Below, piece by piece: positions 1 through 11,222 of a DNA stretch of 64,000 nt. Each line of letters opens with the position of its first letter. Position 1 is the stretch's first letter. The notes beneath the pieces are model-generated. The model had not been told where the DNA came from, made no database searches, and saw nothing but the letters and a program-made list of their open reading frames with translations. Made by a program: the position numbers and the translations under genes. Origin of the DNA: Camarhynchus parvulus (Eukaryota; Chordata; Aves; Passeriformes; Thraupidae); the NCBI RefSeq assembly GCF_901933205.1, contig NC_044571.1:13160420-13224419 (forward strand), given 5' to 3'.

Positions 1-1044
1 AAAAAATGTAGATTACATCTCCCAGTTGACTACACCATAGCATGTGGGTGAGGATTTCCAAAGGTATTGCATGCTGGTAAGAGTTTCAAGCTCGTCTATG
101 GATTCTGACAGTGCATGTCTTCTGGGATTTCTAAATCCTACTGGTGGAAATCCTGCCAGTAACACTTTGTGAACAGCAGTCACTGTGACAAGAAGTTATT
201 CAGATACAGACATGAGCTTTGGTGTTAAGTACACGTGGAGAATGTCAAGGCCAAGAGTTCTTCATTACATTTCCCAATCCCAAACAAGAAGTTTATTGCT
301 GTATTAGGTACTAGAAGACAAAAAACTAGTTCAGAAGAAGAGTGCCTGACAAAATTAGTTTGACCAATACAAACATGTACATTTCATAGTTTTCTCACCC
401 CTAGCTTTATAAAAAAAACATTCAGTGGCATACTGAAGGAGAAAGGTTACAACCACAGTGTTCTTGGGGTAAGTCCCAGTCACGAGTGCAATTCCCATTG
501 CCATAGAGAAGCAGAGGTGATTCTGTAGTGTTCAGAAAGAACTGAAAGCAAGATGCTCAGCTATTTCAAATATCAGCTTCTTTACAGCTCTGCATCAGCT
601 CCTGGCCTGAGCCATTACTGCTCCTTCTCAGTGAAGTCATGAAGATCTTCTTAACCCCATATAGCCTGCTCTAAGAATAATAGACAAAAAATATTTAAAT
701 ATTCATTTGAAAGATGAACTGAGTTGTTTAAAAAGACATCTTTGACACTAGCCATGCCCTCACAGTTCTTGCACCATATTTTAATTTGTTAGAGCAACCC
801 AAATCTGCATATCCCTCATTGATTTTATTAAAATTGGTGAGCAAGCAAATATTCATTTAAGAAAGATAATTATCAAGCTAAAGTATTGCAATTTTATTTA
901 GCTAATTAGGGATGGAACAATGCACTAGTAAAATTAAGGTCATGATTAAAGTAGGCTCAATATGTCTAGGGCTTGAGCCACAAAAGTGGAATGATGCAGG
1001 TATGCTGAACTGTGAAATTGCCACTGAAATGTGTCACTTCCCAA
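1..1044. other. Unique AT-rich non-coding DNA
   Basis: I see no gene, recognisable repeat or structured RNA here. The sequence is AT-rich and of ordinary complexity up to the point where CR1-like sequence begins. The open frames near 900-1200 run into the CR1 and show no protein-family resemblance. Confidence 0.6.
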
Positions 1045-2311
1045 GAAGGGTCCACCTCTGTAAGCAGGAAGTCAAGCAAGAGTGGCAGGAGCCCTGCATG
1101 GATGAACAGGAGCTCCCAGAAAATCTCAAACATAAAAGGGAAGTGGGCAAGAGGCAAAAGCTGGGACAGGTGACCCAGAAAATGCAGAGAGGCACTGTCT
1201 GAGGGTTCAGGGACATGGTTAGGAAGGACAAGTCTGTGTGGAGTTGAATCTCATGCGGGTGGTGAACAGCAACAAGAAGGATTCCAGGAGATACATCAGC
1301 AGCAGAAGACATGTCAGGGAAATTGTGGGCCTATATGTTGTCAGGAGACCTGGTGACAAAAGACACAGCAAAGACCAAAGTACTGAATACCTTCTTTGCC
1401 TTTGGATTTCAGCAGGCCCAGACCCTTGAGACCAGTGGCAAAGATCACTTCTCACCAGAGCAGGGTCAGCTTGGGAACATTTAAAGAGAATAGATGGATA
1501 CAAGTCCATGGGACCTAGTGGGATAGACCCATGAGTGTGGAGGGAGCTGGCCAACGTCACTGCAAGGTCACTCTCAATTATCTTTGAAATGTCATGTTGA
1601 TTGGGGAAGTTTTGTGAGGTATGAAAGAAAGCAACTGCCACTCCTATTCGGAAAAATATAGAAGCACCTGGAGGACCACAGACTGGACAACCACGCCTCA
1701 GTCCCTAAGAAATTGATGGAGAAAATCTTCTTGTAAAACCTTTCCAAATACATGAAGGACAGCAGTGTGATTTGTAGCAGTCAGCATGGACTTAAGGGAA
1801 AATCACGCTTAACCAACTCGATAGCCTTCTATGGGTTAAGAGAAAGCAGTGGATGCTGTTTTCCTTTGCTTTGACAAGGCTTTTGATAGTCTCCCATGTC
1901 ATCCCCACAGAAAAGCTGGTGGAGTAGAGTCTGGCTAAGTGAAAAATGAGGTGGACTGACAATACAAAACAGGGAGGAGTGGCTGATACACCAAATAGCA
2001 CAGCTGAATAGAGGGACCTCAACAGGCTGGAGAAATGGGACAACACATGAACATGATGAAGCTTGACAAAAAATAATGTCAGCCCAGGAAGAAACAAACC
2101 AGGCATCAAAAGAACATAGGGTCCAATCAGCTGAAAAAGAGTTTGACAGAAAATGTCTTCAAGATCCTGGTTTGACAAAGGCAGCAAAGTGCCCTTGTGG
2201 CAAAGAAGGAAAATGGTACTCTGCATTGGGCAAAGTGTTGCCAGCAGGTGAAGTCTAGTGGTTGGAACTTCCCCTCTGCTCAGCACTGGTGATGCACATC
2301 TGGAACAGGCT

Positions 2312-2366
2312 GAACCCTGTGACCCGAAAGGTCTTTTCCAACTTAGTTGATTCTGTGATTCCGTGA
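2312..2366 (+). mobile_element. Nested CR1 3'-end fragment inside the older CR1
   Basis: The bases at about 2326-2365 match a CR1 3' terminus: the AAAGGTCTTTTCCAAC-type segment followed by GATTCTGTGATTCCGTGA. The surrounding CR1 has not reached its 3' end here. It resumes just after 2366 in the C-terminal coding segment and continues for about 500 bp. The simplest reading is a severely 5'-truncated CR1 inserted into an older copy. A misassembly or gene-conversion patch is an alternative. Confidence 0.4.
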
Positions 2367-2642
2367 ATGCTCTGGACTGCTGAGTATGAGAGAGGATGAT
2401 GGACATACTAGAGTACATCCAGTGCAGGCTCATGAAGGTGATTAAGGAACTGCTGCTGTTACATGAGGAGAAGATAAGAGTACTGGGGCTGCTCAGCCTG
2501 GATAAAAGAAGGCTCAGAGGAATCTTATCCATCTGTGTAAAACTCTGATGGGAGAAGTAAGGAAGGCAGAAGCCAGACACTTCTGAGTGCTGCCCAGCAA
2601 CAGGATAAGAGGCTAAAGGTACTAACTGAAACACAGGAAATG

Positions 2643-2732
2643 CAGAGTAAGAGTAAAAGAGTAAAAGAGTAAGAGTAAGAGTAAGAGTAAGAGTAAGAGT
2701 AAGAGTAAGAGTAAAAGAGTAAGAGTAAGAAA
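2643..2732 (+). repeat. (GAGTAA)n hexamer microsatellite
   Basis: The core is a run of GAGTAA hexamers, with three longer GAGTAAAA variants near its edges. It lies within the CR1 3' region. The flanking CR1 ends with a purine-rich GAAACACAGGAAAT-like stretch, so the array probably grew from that seed. Translated on the minus strand it gives a monotonous Ser-Tyr-Ser-Tyr or Leu-Thr run, which is an artefact and not a protein. Confidence 0.95.
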
Positions 2733-2883
2733 GCGTAGGCATGAAGAAACACTGCCACATGTTGTCCAGGGTGATTGCAGACTCTACATCCTTGAACTTA
2801 CTCAGAATCCAACCAAACATGTCCCCAGTCAATCTTCTCTCACTGAACCTGCTGGTCTTGATAACCTCCAGGGGTGCCTTCCT

Positions 2884-5800
2884 CTCGCAGCCATTTTGGG
2901 AATCACAGTTCTGTAAATTCCATTCTTTTTTGAGTCCAATCTGTCAGAATCTTAATAAAGGCTTCTTCATTCGACTCTAAGATCCTAAATATTGTTTTAG
3001 CCATTAAATTACATTGATTTCCATGGATGAAGAAGGTAACACTGAGAAATGTAAGAGGAAAGCTCTCTATGTCTGGAAGAGAATAACTCATTTAACAAAT
3101 TAAGAAACACATATTTATAGGTCAGGATTCATCTGACCTTTACTTGGTGTCTAAATCAACTCAGCACAAATCATATCCTTGAATGCCTAATGCTCTCCTA
3201 CCAGCTATACAGCACAAGTTGGCTTTTGATTTTGCCAGAATAAGTGGAAAGTACTTTACATAATGATATATATTTGCAATTTTTCCAATCTTATCAGTGT
3301 TGTATTTACAGTTCACATATGACATTTCCTCTGTCCTTGCCACGAAAAGAAATCCTACAAGCAATTATTCCCTTACTGACCTGTCCTAGTCAGCTAGAAA
3401 ATGCCATCTATTATTTTCTCTTCCTCACTCTGTCACTCATTCACACTCCCCTGATTGACTGTAGAGCTTTATCTTGTTCTTTCTATATTGACTGTAGAGC
3501 TTCATTTCTATTCTTGCTACTTGTGGTTATTGTGTTATTAAAGTTTTAGGAATAGCAAATTTAAGTAATTGCCCCAAAGTAAATAGAATTACTAAATCTG
3601 CTCCATGTGAGGACTGTGAGCCCATTTACAAAACCTAAAATGAAAGGAGTCAACAGATTTGTTTGTCTGGTTGTTGAGTACAGTCCTTAGACTGCAGATC
3701 ATAGAGCTGGTGATGGTTGTACCCCTCTCCAAAAGGTGTTTAGAAACTAGGGAGCTGCCTGTATAATTACAAGATTTAAAATATTCTGTTTTTTAAAAAA
3801 TTATCCATGCTGATGGATGCTTACATTAAAATGTGTTGTTTATTTTGAGTTTTATTTTATTCAGAAACAGAGGGATGTTCCTGACTGATGCTTTAAAATG
3901 CACACTTTCTTCGAGGTGTCAAAGACAATTATGAATTATGCACTGGTGCACTGTTAGTACATAATCTACCCATGCAGGGTTGAATTTTTATGCATTCATT
4001 TATTAATCAAAAAAACCTTTTATATATTACTAGTTAATCCTATGTTACTTCTGTTTGGAAGGAAGGGATGACAAGTTGACGTAATAGAAGACAAACTAAA
4101 TTAAAGAGATACTAAAAGCGCTGACATCTATGTAAGATCATAGGTACATTTGAATCTTATAGACAACCTTTTTAAAAAAAGCTGCTCACATTCACATTAA
4201 ACTGATCAAAAATATGAAGGAAAACCACTTTCTTTCTTTCTATTGGAGACAGACTTTAACCCAAAACTAATTTTGAGAGTAAAATTACTTGTGGTAATTC
4301 TCCAATCTTTACACCTCAAAACCTTGTTTCTTCAAGTAATTCTATTAAACCAACTTATAAATGTTTTTATCTTCCTAATTTTCAGACAAAGAAAGCAATA
4401 AAAACAGAATAACTAACCATAAACAATTTTATTTGCCTGATTATATTGAAGCTTCAGATGGACTGTTTTAAATGGCCAGACTCAAATGAATGCATTTTGC
4501 TTTTTAATCCAACTCTGAAGGACAGAACCAGTATAGGGTTTTGACCCTAGTAGGTTCAAAGTTTCCCCTTTTTCTTCTTTTGATTTTTGTTCTACTACTT
4601 CTTTTCTCATTCATTGCATTAATTATAATGTTTATACCACAGTTAAAGGAAGAGATACAGTCAATTTTAACACCTCACTAGTCCAGGATTCTCCAGGGAG
4701 GAAACGCAGGGCTATTCCCCTTTGAAAGGGTTTAAATTTGCTAAAGAGATTTCTAATGAAAAGTCTGCTCATGATGCAGTGGGAGGCACAACAGGCTGAC
4801 AATGACAAAGTAGGAAAGATAGAAAAAAAATCAGATACCTCATTATCTTTACAATTACAAGTCTTTGTGGTTTAAAATAAACAACTGAGATGTAGAAGAT
4901 TGAACAAAGAATGATTTATCACTTTAAAGTATCATTTTTGCAGTAAACTTTTAATCTGATCTGATTAGTTTTCTTCCCCCAATTAGAATGCTTATCCAGG
5001 AAATTAGTTTCATACAGTCTAAAAAGTGGAGATAAAAGAATCTGTACTACCTAAACATGTATTCCCTTCTCAGTGTTATCTCTTCCTGTTCATTATCCAG
5101 TTTACTCTGATTCTGTTTCTTACCCTTCTGGTTATTACTTCTTCTTCTTCTTCAAATTTCTTACACTCTTTCACCTTGTGCATCTCCCACTTTTCCAGTG
5201 GACATAAAAAATGGCCAAATACTTTTTGATCATACTAGATCAAAACTATTTTTGTCAGAAATCAAATCAGCAAGAAAAAGAGGAGATTGGTAACTGATTT
5301 TAAGCTCAACTTTGCTCCCCTACCTCCAATTAAATAAAAAACTTTATGACTTTCAGAGCCAGTCATAACATATGATAGCTATCTTCAGGTCTCACCCTGT
5401 TTTTCTTACAAAGACCAGAACTGGATCACAACATGCTTGGACTGAGACCTTTGTGTCTTTAACAGGGTCTGTATAAGAGTTTTATCAACTTCCTTGGCCT
5501 GCATTACTTTAAACCCCAATCCTTTAGCCGGGGTTTGCTTTCAATTTTCCCATTAATTCAATCACACAGTCAGAACAAAACTCAAAGAGCTGGAGCCAAA
5601 GTTAAAAATAATCCATGATAATTCCACTGATCTAGTCAAAACTACCACACAGAACCCTTTGGAGTATAAGCCTGCTTTGCTATGACAAGAGGAGGTGGTA
5701 TTAAGAGTAATTTAAAGTTATCAAAGACACATTTTAGAGCTTTGAAGTATTACTTTACACCTGGGGGAAGGAGGGAGGGAGGGCAGGAAAGAATGCAAAT

Positions 5801-8800
5801 CACTGTTAGCTCAGAAGCCAAAGGTAAAATGCAAATTTTAGTCGGAGTTAGCTCTGTGGTATTAATTGTTTCACGTTCTCTTTTGTCTCCAAAGCCAAGG
5901 TAGTTTTAGACATTTTTCAAAAGAAACACACTGTGAGCGACTAACAAAACAGAATAAGAGTGACATGTTTTCTATAAGCACAGTTGTTACTGAGGCCACT
6001 CATTCCCAGATATTTGCTGATTGTGTAGCTTCAGCAAGAATCAGAAGGTGGTTTAAATACATGTTTTAAGAGGAAAAATTGGTGGTTGATTTTAGCTGGC
6101 TATTCTGTTTGTTCTCAAGTGGGGGAAGTGAAAAAGACAAGAACTGGAAATCACGTTTGCTTTTAAACAGAGTGAAAAACAACCATTTTTCTTTTTTGTA
6201 TTACTCATGAGAAAGAGACCTGTCAGATTCAACAGGAATAGCCACAACCTGTCTGCTTAAACAAGGGGTCTGCTTTGCTGACCTGTTCCCTTGTCCTCTG
6301 AGATCCACACAGACTTCATTGGAAAAGTTTCACTTCATCTGCCTGTGAAGGAGGAGGGGACCTTCTGACATCTGCCAGCATCAGGAGCAAAGACAGATGA
6401 CAATGTTTGGCAAATCCAGGAAAGGCATGGGATTTTAACAGGCAAGGTAACTGCAGCAGTTTCTCCACACCTAAAAATACCTTCTAGTTTGTATTCACAG
6501 CCATGCCTGTCTTTTCTTGTTGAAGCATTTGGATGAGAGAAGAAAGGTGTATCTTCAAATTAAGGTCATGATCTGGCCCAACCAGCTTTCCTGGTATATG
6601 TGTAATATCTAACAGAAAGCTGGTATATATATTATTTAATCCAAGTAGTCCATTTGAGAGTTTAAAGTAGTTTATTGAAATAGAAAAGAGCTTAAGTTTT
6701 ATTGCCTCTGAATATCTGTTGTGTGATGTGTAATTTCCAAGTCAAACTCATAAACAGAATTATACTTCATGTTCCTTTATTTCTCTCCCTCTTACTGAGG
6801 ATTTGGTCAATTAACACTTCCCAGTATTACACCTCTAAAGAGTCAGGGAAGTGTGAAATTGCCTTATAGTAGTGACAAGGATGAATAAATCTTCCAAAGT
6901 CATTACCACAGCTCTAAATCTGGAGTCAAATTTAAATATAACATATACTAAAAGCTGAAAGAGAAAGTATTTGAGTTATTTGCCCAAAATTATTGAAAAT
7001 CCAAATATATAAAATTATTTTTGTTAAAATAACAATCTGAATTGTCTCATAGTTCTAAGAAACAGTTAATATAATTAAATTTTTCCCCACTAGCATTTTA
7101 TTCAGTCTTACCTTTTCTACTTCACTGTGGTTGAGAGGGGGTAAGAGAGAAGGCAGGTATGTGGACCGGGATAATTGGAATAATTGGTGTGTTGCTTATG
7201 CCCTCCTTTCTAAAGCTGCATAGCAAGACTGGATGACTAAAATGCCTGCTGTAGGTATATGCTGATGTATTCCAACACAAAGTCTGCTTCAGAAAGCAGC
7301 AAATTCCACACAGTGTCATTTGATATGTGACTTTTCACTAGGGACAAAAAAAATGCACTTATTTAGCCACAGTACAGGTACTTCCAAGCCACAGGCCTGC
7401 TTTTTCTATTCTGTAAAAATGAACAGATGAAAAGAACCTGTACTTTTGAGTTCACAGAATAACAGAATTAATCATAGAATCAAACCAAAGTGGTTCAAAG
7501 CCACAGGGCAATCTCAGCCACAGAAATGTAAGCAGTGACACATTTCAAAGAGTAAATATTCACAGAAACAGAGTGAAAACAATAAGGAACCTTTTCCTCT
7601 AGCCTGCCAATAACAATGCTGTTGAAGGAGATAGATGACCTGTAGAAAAACTCCTCATCTCAGTAAAACATACACAGTTTATTCTATACCTCTAAAAATG
7701 AAAAAGACATTTCATCCTCTTTTCCTAAAGGCATATTCCTTCATTTCCCTCATATTTTCACCAACAAAAGTACAGCATTTTCTGATATTTTGACATTAAA
7801 CTGTAGGATTTGAATGGATGAAATGCAAAATTAATGGGACATTTACTTTTCTATCAAATTTTTTATTTATCTTCAGGCATGCAGTTGGAGTGATAGATGT
7901 TAATAAGGAATTAATTTGAAAATCAGATAAAATTTTAAATGTCGCTTCATTAAAACTGCAGCCACTCATGGAACTTTGACAGGGAAAGCACAGGACAAAT
8001 CTAAACTAGATGATAGCCAACAGAAAACTTTATGTGAGATTCTTGGTGTAACCTCCTTAATCACCTGGCCAAGGAAATATTGGTGACTAAAGGCAATAGA
8101 CAGGGGGAAAATTAAATAAATAACCCAATGCATTGAACTCATTTCCCAGCTCTCATGGGAAACTAAGCTATCCAAATTTGCAATACATTTTTTCAAGATC
8201 CTGGATGTGGGTAATTTTCCCCAATATGTGAAATGTCATCAGAAAACCTATTTAAATATGGTAAAACACACATCCAAAACACCTATATTTTTTAAGACTT
8301 TGGGCATATGTTCAGCTGAGTGCTGTGAATTTGCAATGCAGAAATTAAATGTGGATTTTATCTCACCTGGCCTGAGAGAGGCAAGGTGAGGAAGACTACA
8401 ACAGCAATAGTCACCTTTGGCTCTGACTCTTTGAAGAGAGCAGCAAGAATGTTTTCCACATATCAGTTTGTGGGATCTTTGTTAAAGGTCTTTATTTACT
8501 CACTTGAATCCCACCAGAAAATACAAAGTTTGTTGTCAGAAAGCTTTTTCAGGCTTTGCAATATGAATTGAAACCAAACCAAATCCTTGTTTACCTTTTG
8601 TTCTGCACAGTATTTTTCTACAGAAACTCTGAAGTTTTGCCTATTTATTTAATTTCTCTTGTGATTTCTTTTTTATTGTGAAGATTGGCCAATTTAGAGT
8701 AAATTGTCTTGCTAAAGTAATCAGGGAAAATGGATGTCAGAGATCAATTCATCCAATTGCATTAAATGAGAGACAAGATTTTCTTTACTCATTTAATCAT

Positions 8801-9571
8801 ACCAAATAACATCTGCAAGACATACCTACCCTTCAAGATGAAGATACACGTATGGAGTACAGGGATTCATTCCAGGACTAGCATCAAACCTTGAGGAATT
8901 TCAATCAAAGTGAGAAAAGCTAACAGTGCTGCTGTAAAATAGGATTGTGTGCAGATCATCTGTGAGTTCTTCCCTAGCAAATATGGGAAACAGCTCCTAT
9001 TCTCTCTAAATGGATTTCTCACAGTGATTTTTAAAGCAAAAACAATTTAAAAACATGGCATGTTGTCTATCAAGCCTTTTTTGTGTAAAAAAATAGAGAG
9101 CCATTAAGAGATATTGTAAAAAATAAAAATAAAACTTCTAAAAATTCACAAAGATCCATTTCTCTTTCTCAAGCTCTCCACAAGGGAAGGGGCCTCATTT
9201 TCCTCCTTCTCAACCCAAATAAAAAATATACATCCTGCAATAATATTTTGTATTCAAATTTTCTGCTTCAAGCCTCGAGCAGTTTCTCTAAGCCTTCTTC
9301 CCTGGAGTCAAAAATATGTTTTTAATGGTGATTTTATGATGTTATTGGAGCAGACATAATGAAATAAGAAAGCAAACTCATTAGATAGGATTTGGGGAGG
9401 AATTTTGTTATCACATTGTATTACAAATGTGAATTCTGAGTAGATGCTGGAAGTGTTAAATATTAGCAGTATATGATGCACTCAGTTATAAACACACCAA
9501 AAAAGAACTTTCATAACAAGCAATAATTTTCCTGTTCCCTACAGATGATGTTTTTCGTTTGACCAATCATT
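2884..9571. other. Repeat-poor, gene-free AT-rich stretch
   Basis: Nearly 6.7 kb with no LINE or LTR that I can recognise. Contents are minor: a 19-bp near-duplication at 3454-3472 and 3487-3505 (one mismatch, offset 33 bp), a short CTTT run near 4230, a GGGA-rich patch near 5765-5785, and a weak CR1-tail-like stretch near 7445. Open frames are short and compositionally biased. It could contain conserved non-coding elements, but that needs an alignment. Confidence 0.6.
3454..3505. repeat. 33-bp offset direct duplication
   Basis: ATTGACTGTAGAGCTT followed by T/C then AT occurs at 3454-3472 and again at 3487-3505, differing at one base. This looks like a recent local slippage or duplication event of about 33 bp. 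Confidence 0.8.
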
Positions 9572-9655
9572 ACAATATATATGCATATATATTCTAGTAT
9601 GCAACATGTGTGTAAGTATATGTATATATATATATACACACATATATATATTCAT
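9572..9655. repeat. TA/CA-rich simple repeat
   Basis: Imperfect alternating purine-pyrimidine sequence with TATATATA cores at about 9624-9636 and 9643-9652 and short GTGTGT and CACACA runs between them. Self-complementary blocks allow cruciform or hairpin pairing. No coding capacity. Confidence 0.85.
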
Positions 9656-9738
9656 TCTAAAGTAGCAGTTCCAGGCAGTATCTAGTGGCACCTAGGTACA
9701 ACATGTAGCCAGTCTACCTAGTATACTTTGCTGTTAAT

Positions 9739-9787
9739 TATAGAATATGCTGAGTTGGAAGGGACCCATCAGGATCATCAAGTCCAA
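9739..9787 (-). mobile_element. CR1 LINE 3'-terminal scrap
   Basis: On the + strand this reads as the reverse complement of a CR1 3' end: an ATAGAATATGCTGAGTTGG-type segment, then GGGACCCATCAGGATCATC and AGTCCAA. About 49 bp is retained and the rest is absent, consistent with the strong 5' truncation usual for CR1. It is too short for subfamily assignment. Confidence 0.7.
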
Positions 9788-10459
9788 AGCAACAGAAATG
9801 TGAAAGATCTGCAATGTCTGTATAAATATTGGTGTGGTTTATTATAAAGAAATGCGAGTAAAGAAAATTTAAACCCACAGACAATATTGCAATGCATTTT
9901 AAATTCTTTTAGTAAGATGCCAAAGATATAGCATTGTAGATCTAATTAAAAGGAGATTTTATGTTCCCCTAAGAACCCAAGCCTGTTCAATGAGTTTTAT
10001 TTTATATGGAAATGCAATATGCTAAGAACAGTTTATTGCCTTTTCCTAATATAAGTCCATCAATGACCTAATGAAGCTATGCTTGCTTTCCAAAAAGAAC
10101 AGTGGAAGTCATGAAGCTCCCTTCTAGAAAACCAAATACCCAACTTCCACCCTCTGCTGTCAGTGACCTCTCTTCTACAATGCTTGCAGCTGCAGACAAA
10201 ATCCCAAATCTAATTTGAAATGGGTTGCAAATGAAAATGGATTGCAAATGAAGTAGTACCAAGCTAAAACCAAGTATGAATCAGAATGTAAAAAGCTTCT
10301 GAGAGTACCATTTTGATGGAAGATTTGACTTTCTGTGGCAGTATTGCAGCAGAACATCCTACGTGCTACAGTTTTTAATATGCCAGATTTCACTGATGTG
10401 AGGATTTAATAAACTGCCGAAAACACTAAGGGAGAGATGCTGCTTGCCACTGTAGGGAG
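9788..10459. other. Non-coding spacer between two CR1 fragments
   Basis: AT-rich sequence with no recognised element. A short duplication of AATTTGAAATGGGTTGCAAA-like sequence lies at about 10210-10250. No credible gene. Confidence 0.5.
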
Positions 10460-11222
10460 AAAAGTCATGTGGGCAAAGCTCACTTGAAGCTGAAGTTGGC
10501 CAGAAATGTGGGGGACAATAAAATGAGGTTTTCAAATATATTAATAGCAAAAGGCCATGTAGAAATAACATCAACCTGCTACAGGATGAGGATGGTAACC
10601 TCAAAAACAGGCACATGGACAAGGCAAGAGGGCCAAGCATGTCCTGGGGGCATCAGGCACAGCATCACTAGCCAGGCAAGGGGAGGAGATTGTCCTGCTC
10701 TGCTCTGCTCTGCAGCAGCCTCACCTTGAATACGGTGGGCATTGGCAGCAAAGACATTCAGCTGTTTGAGAGCATCCAAAGAAGGGAAACGAGGATGGTG
10801 AAGGGCCCTGAGGGGAAGCCATGTGAGGAGTGAGGAGCAGCTGAGGGCACTGGGTCTGTTCAGCCTGAAGGAGACTGAGGGGAGACCTCACTGCAGTTAC
10901 AGCTTCCTCCTGAGGGGAAGAGGAGGGGCAGGCACTGATCTCTGCTCTGTGACCCGTGACAGGACCCGGGGGAATGGCCTGAAGCTGAGTCATGGAATGT
11001 TTAGATTGAATATTAGAACAATTTCTTCACCCAGAGGGTGATTGGGCACTGGAACAGGCTCCCCAGGGAGGTGATCAGAGCACCTGATTTTAAGGAGCAT
11101 TCAGACAATATTCTTGGACACATAGTGAGACTCATGGATTGTACCATGCAGAGCCAGGAACTGGACTCAGTGATCCTGATGGGTCTCCTCCAACTCATAT
11201 TCTGTGATTCCATGATTTCATA
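10460..11222 (+). mobile_element. CR1 LINE with internal deletion of the RT core
   Basis: This + strand CR1 has two separable parts. The first, about 10480-10635, matches the region before the RT domain (LKLKLARNVGDNK, a segment I know from CR1 ORF2). From about 10645 the sequence jumps to the region C-terminal of the RT core (the GIRHSITS-like segment), then the C-terminal domain with ALGLFSLKETEGR near 10848-10880 and HWNRLPREV at 11047-11073. The 3' end is near 11200-11217 (ATTCTGTGATTCCATGATT). Roughly the catalytic RT portion is missing. Frameshifts, one near 11030, split the C-terminal frame. It cannot be active. Confidence 0.9.

Larger units (their letters stand above)
1045..2883 (+). 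mobile_element. Decayed CR1 LINE, long copy (ORF2 remnant plus 3' end)
   Basis: This is a non-LTR retrotransposon of the CR1 clade, the dominant LINE of birds. It is read on the + strand. The segment upstream of the reverse transcriptase (RT) domain is recognisable at about 1060-1150 (the CMDEQELPENLKHKR stretch). At 1870-1890 the codons give FDKAFDS, matching RT block A (xFxKAFDxV). The region at 2040-2090 resembles the avian CR1 segment just after the RT domain, and 2400-2520 matches the C-terminal segment ending in GLLSLDKRRLRG-type sequence. About 2590-2883 corresponds to the 3' part, interrupted by a hexamer array. Stops, frameshifts and internal deletions are frequent, so it is dead. 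A small second CR1 tail appears inserted near 2312-2366. Boundaries are by eye and could be off by tens of bases. Inference: an old 5'-truncated insertion. Confidence 0.8.

Noticed and set aside
1792..2832. 346-codon open frame on the minus strand
   Set aside because: It is antisense to a decayed CR1 and crosses a hexamer microsatellite that produces a Leu-Thr run. No domain is present.
7443..7520. CR1-tail-like CACAGAATAACAGAATT followed by ATCATAGAATCA
   Set aside because: Only the tail octamer-like words match. The adjoining sequence does not follow a CR1 3' end well enough to call it.
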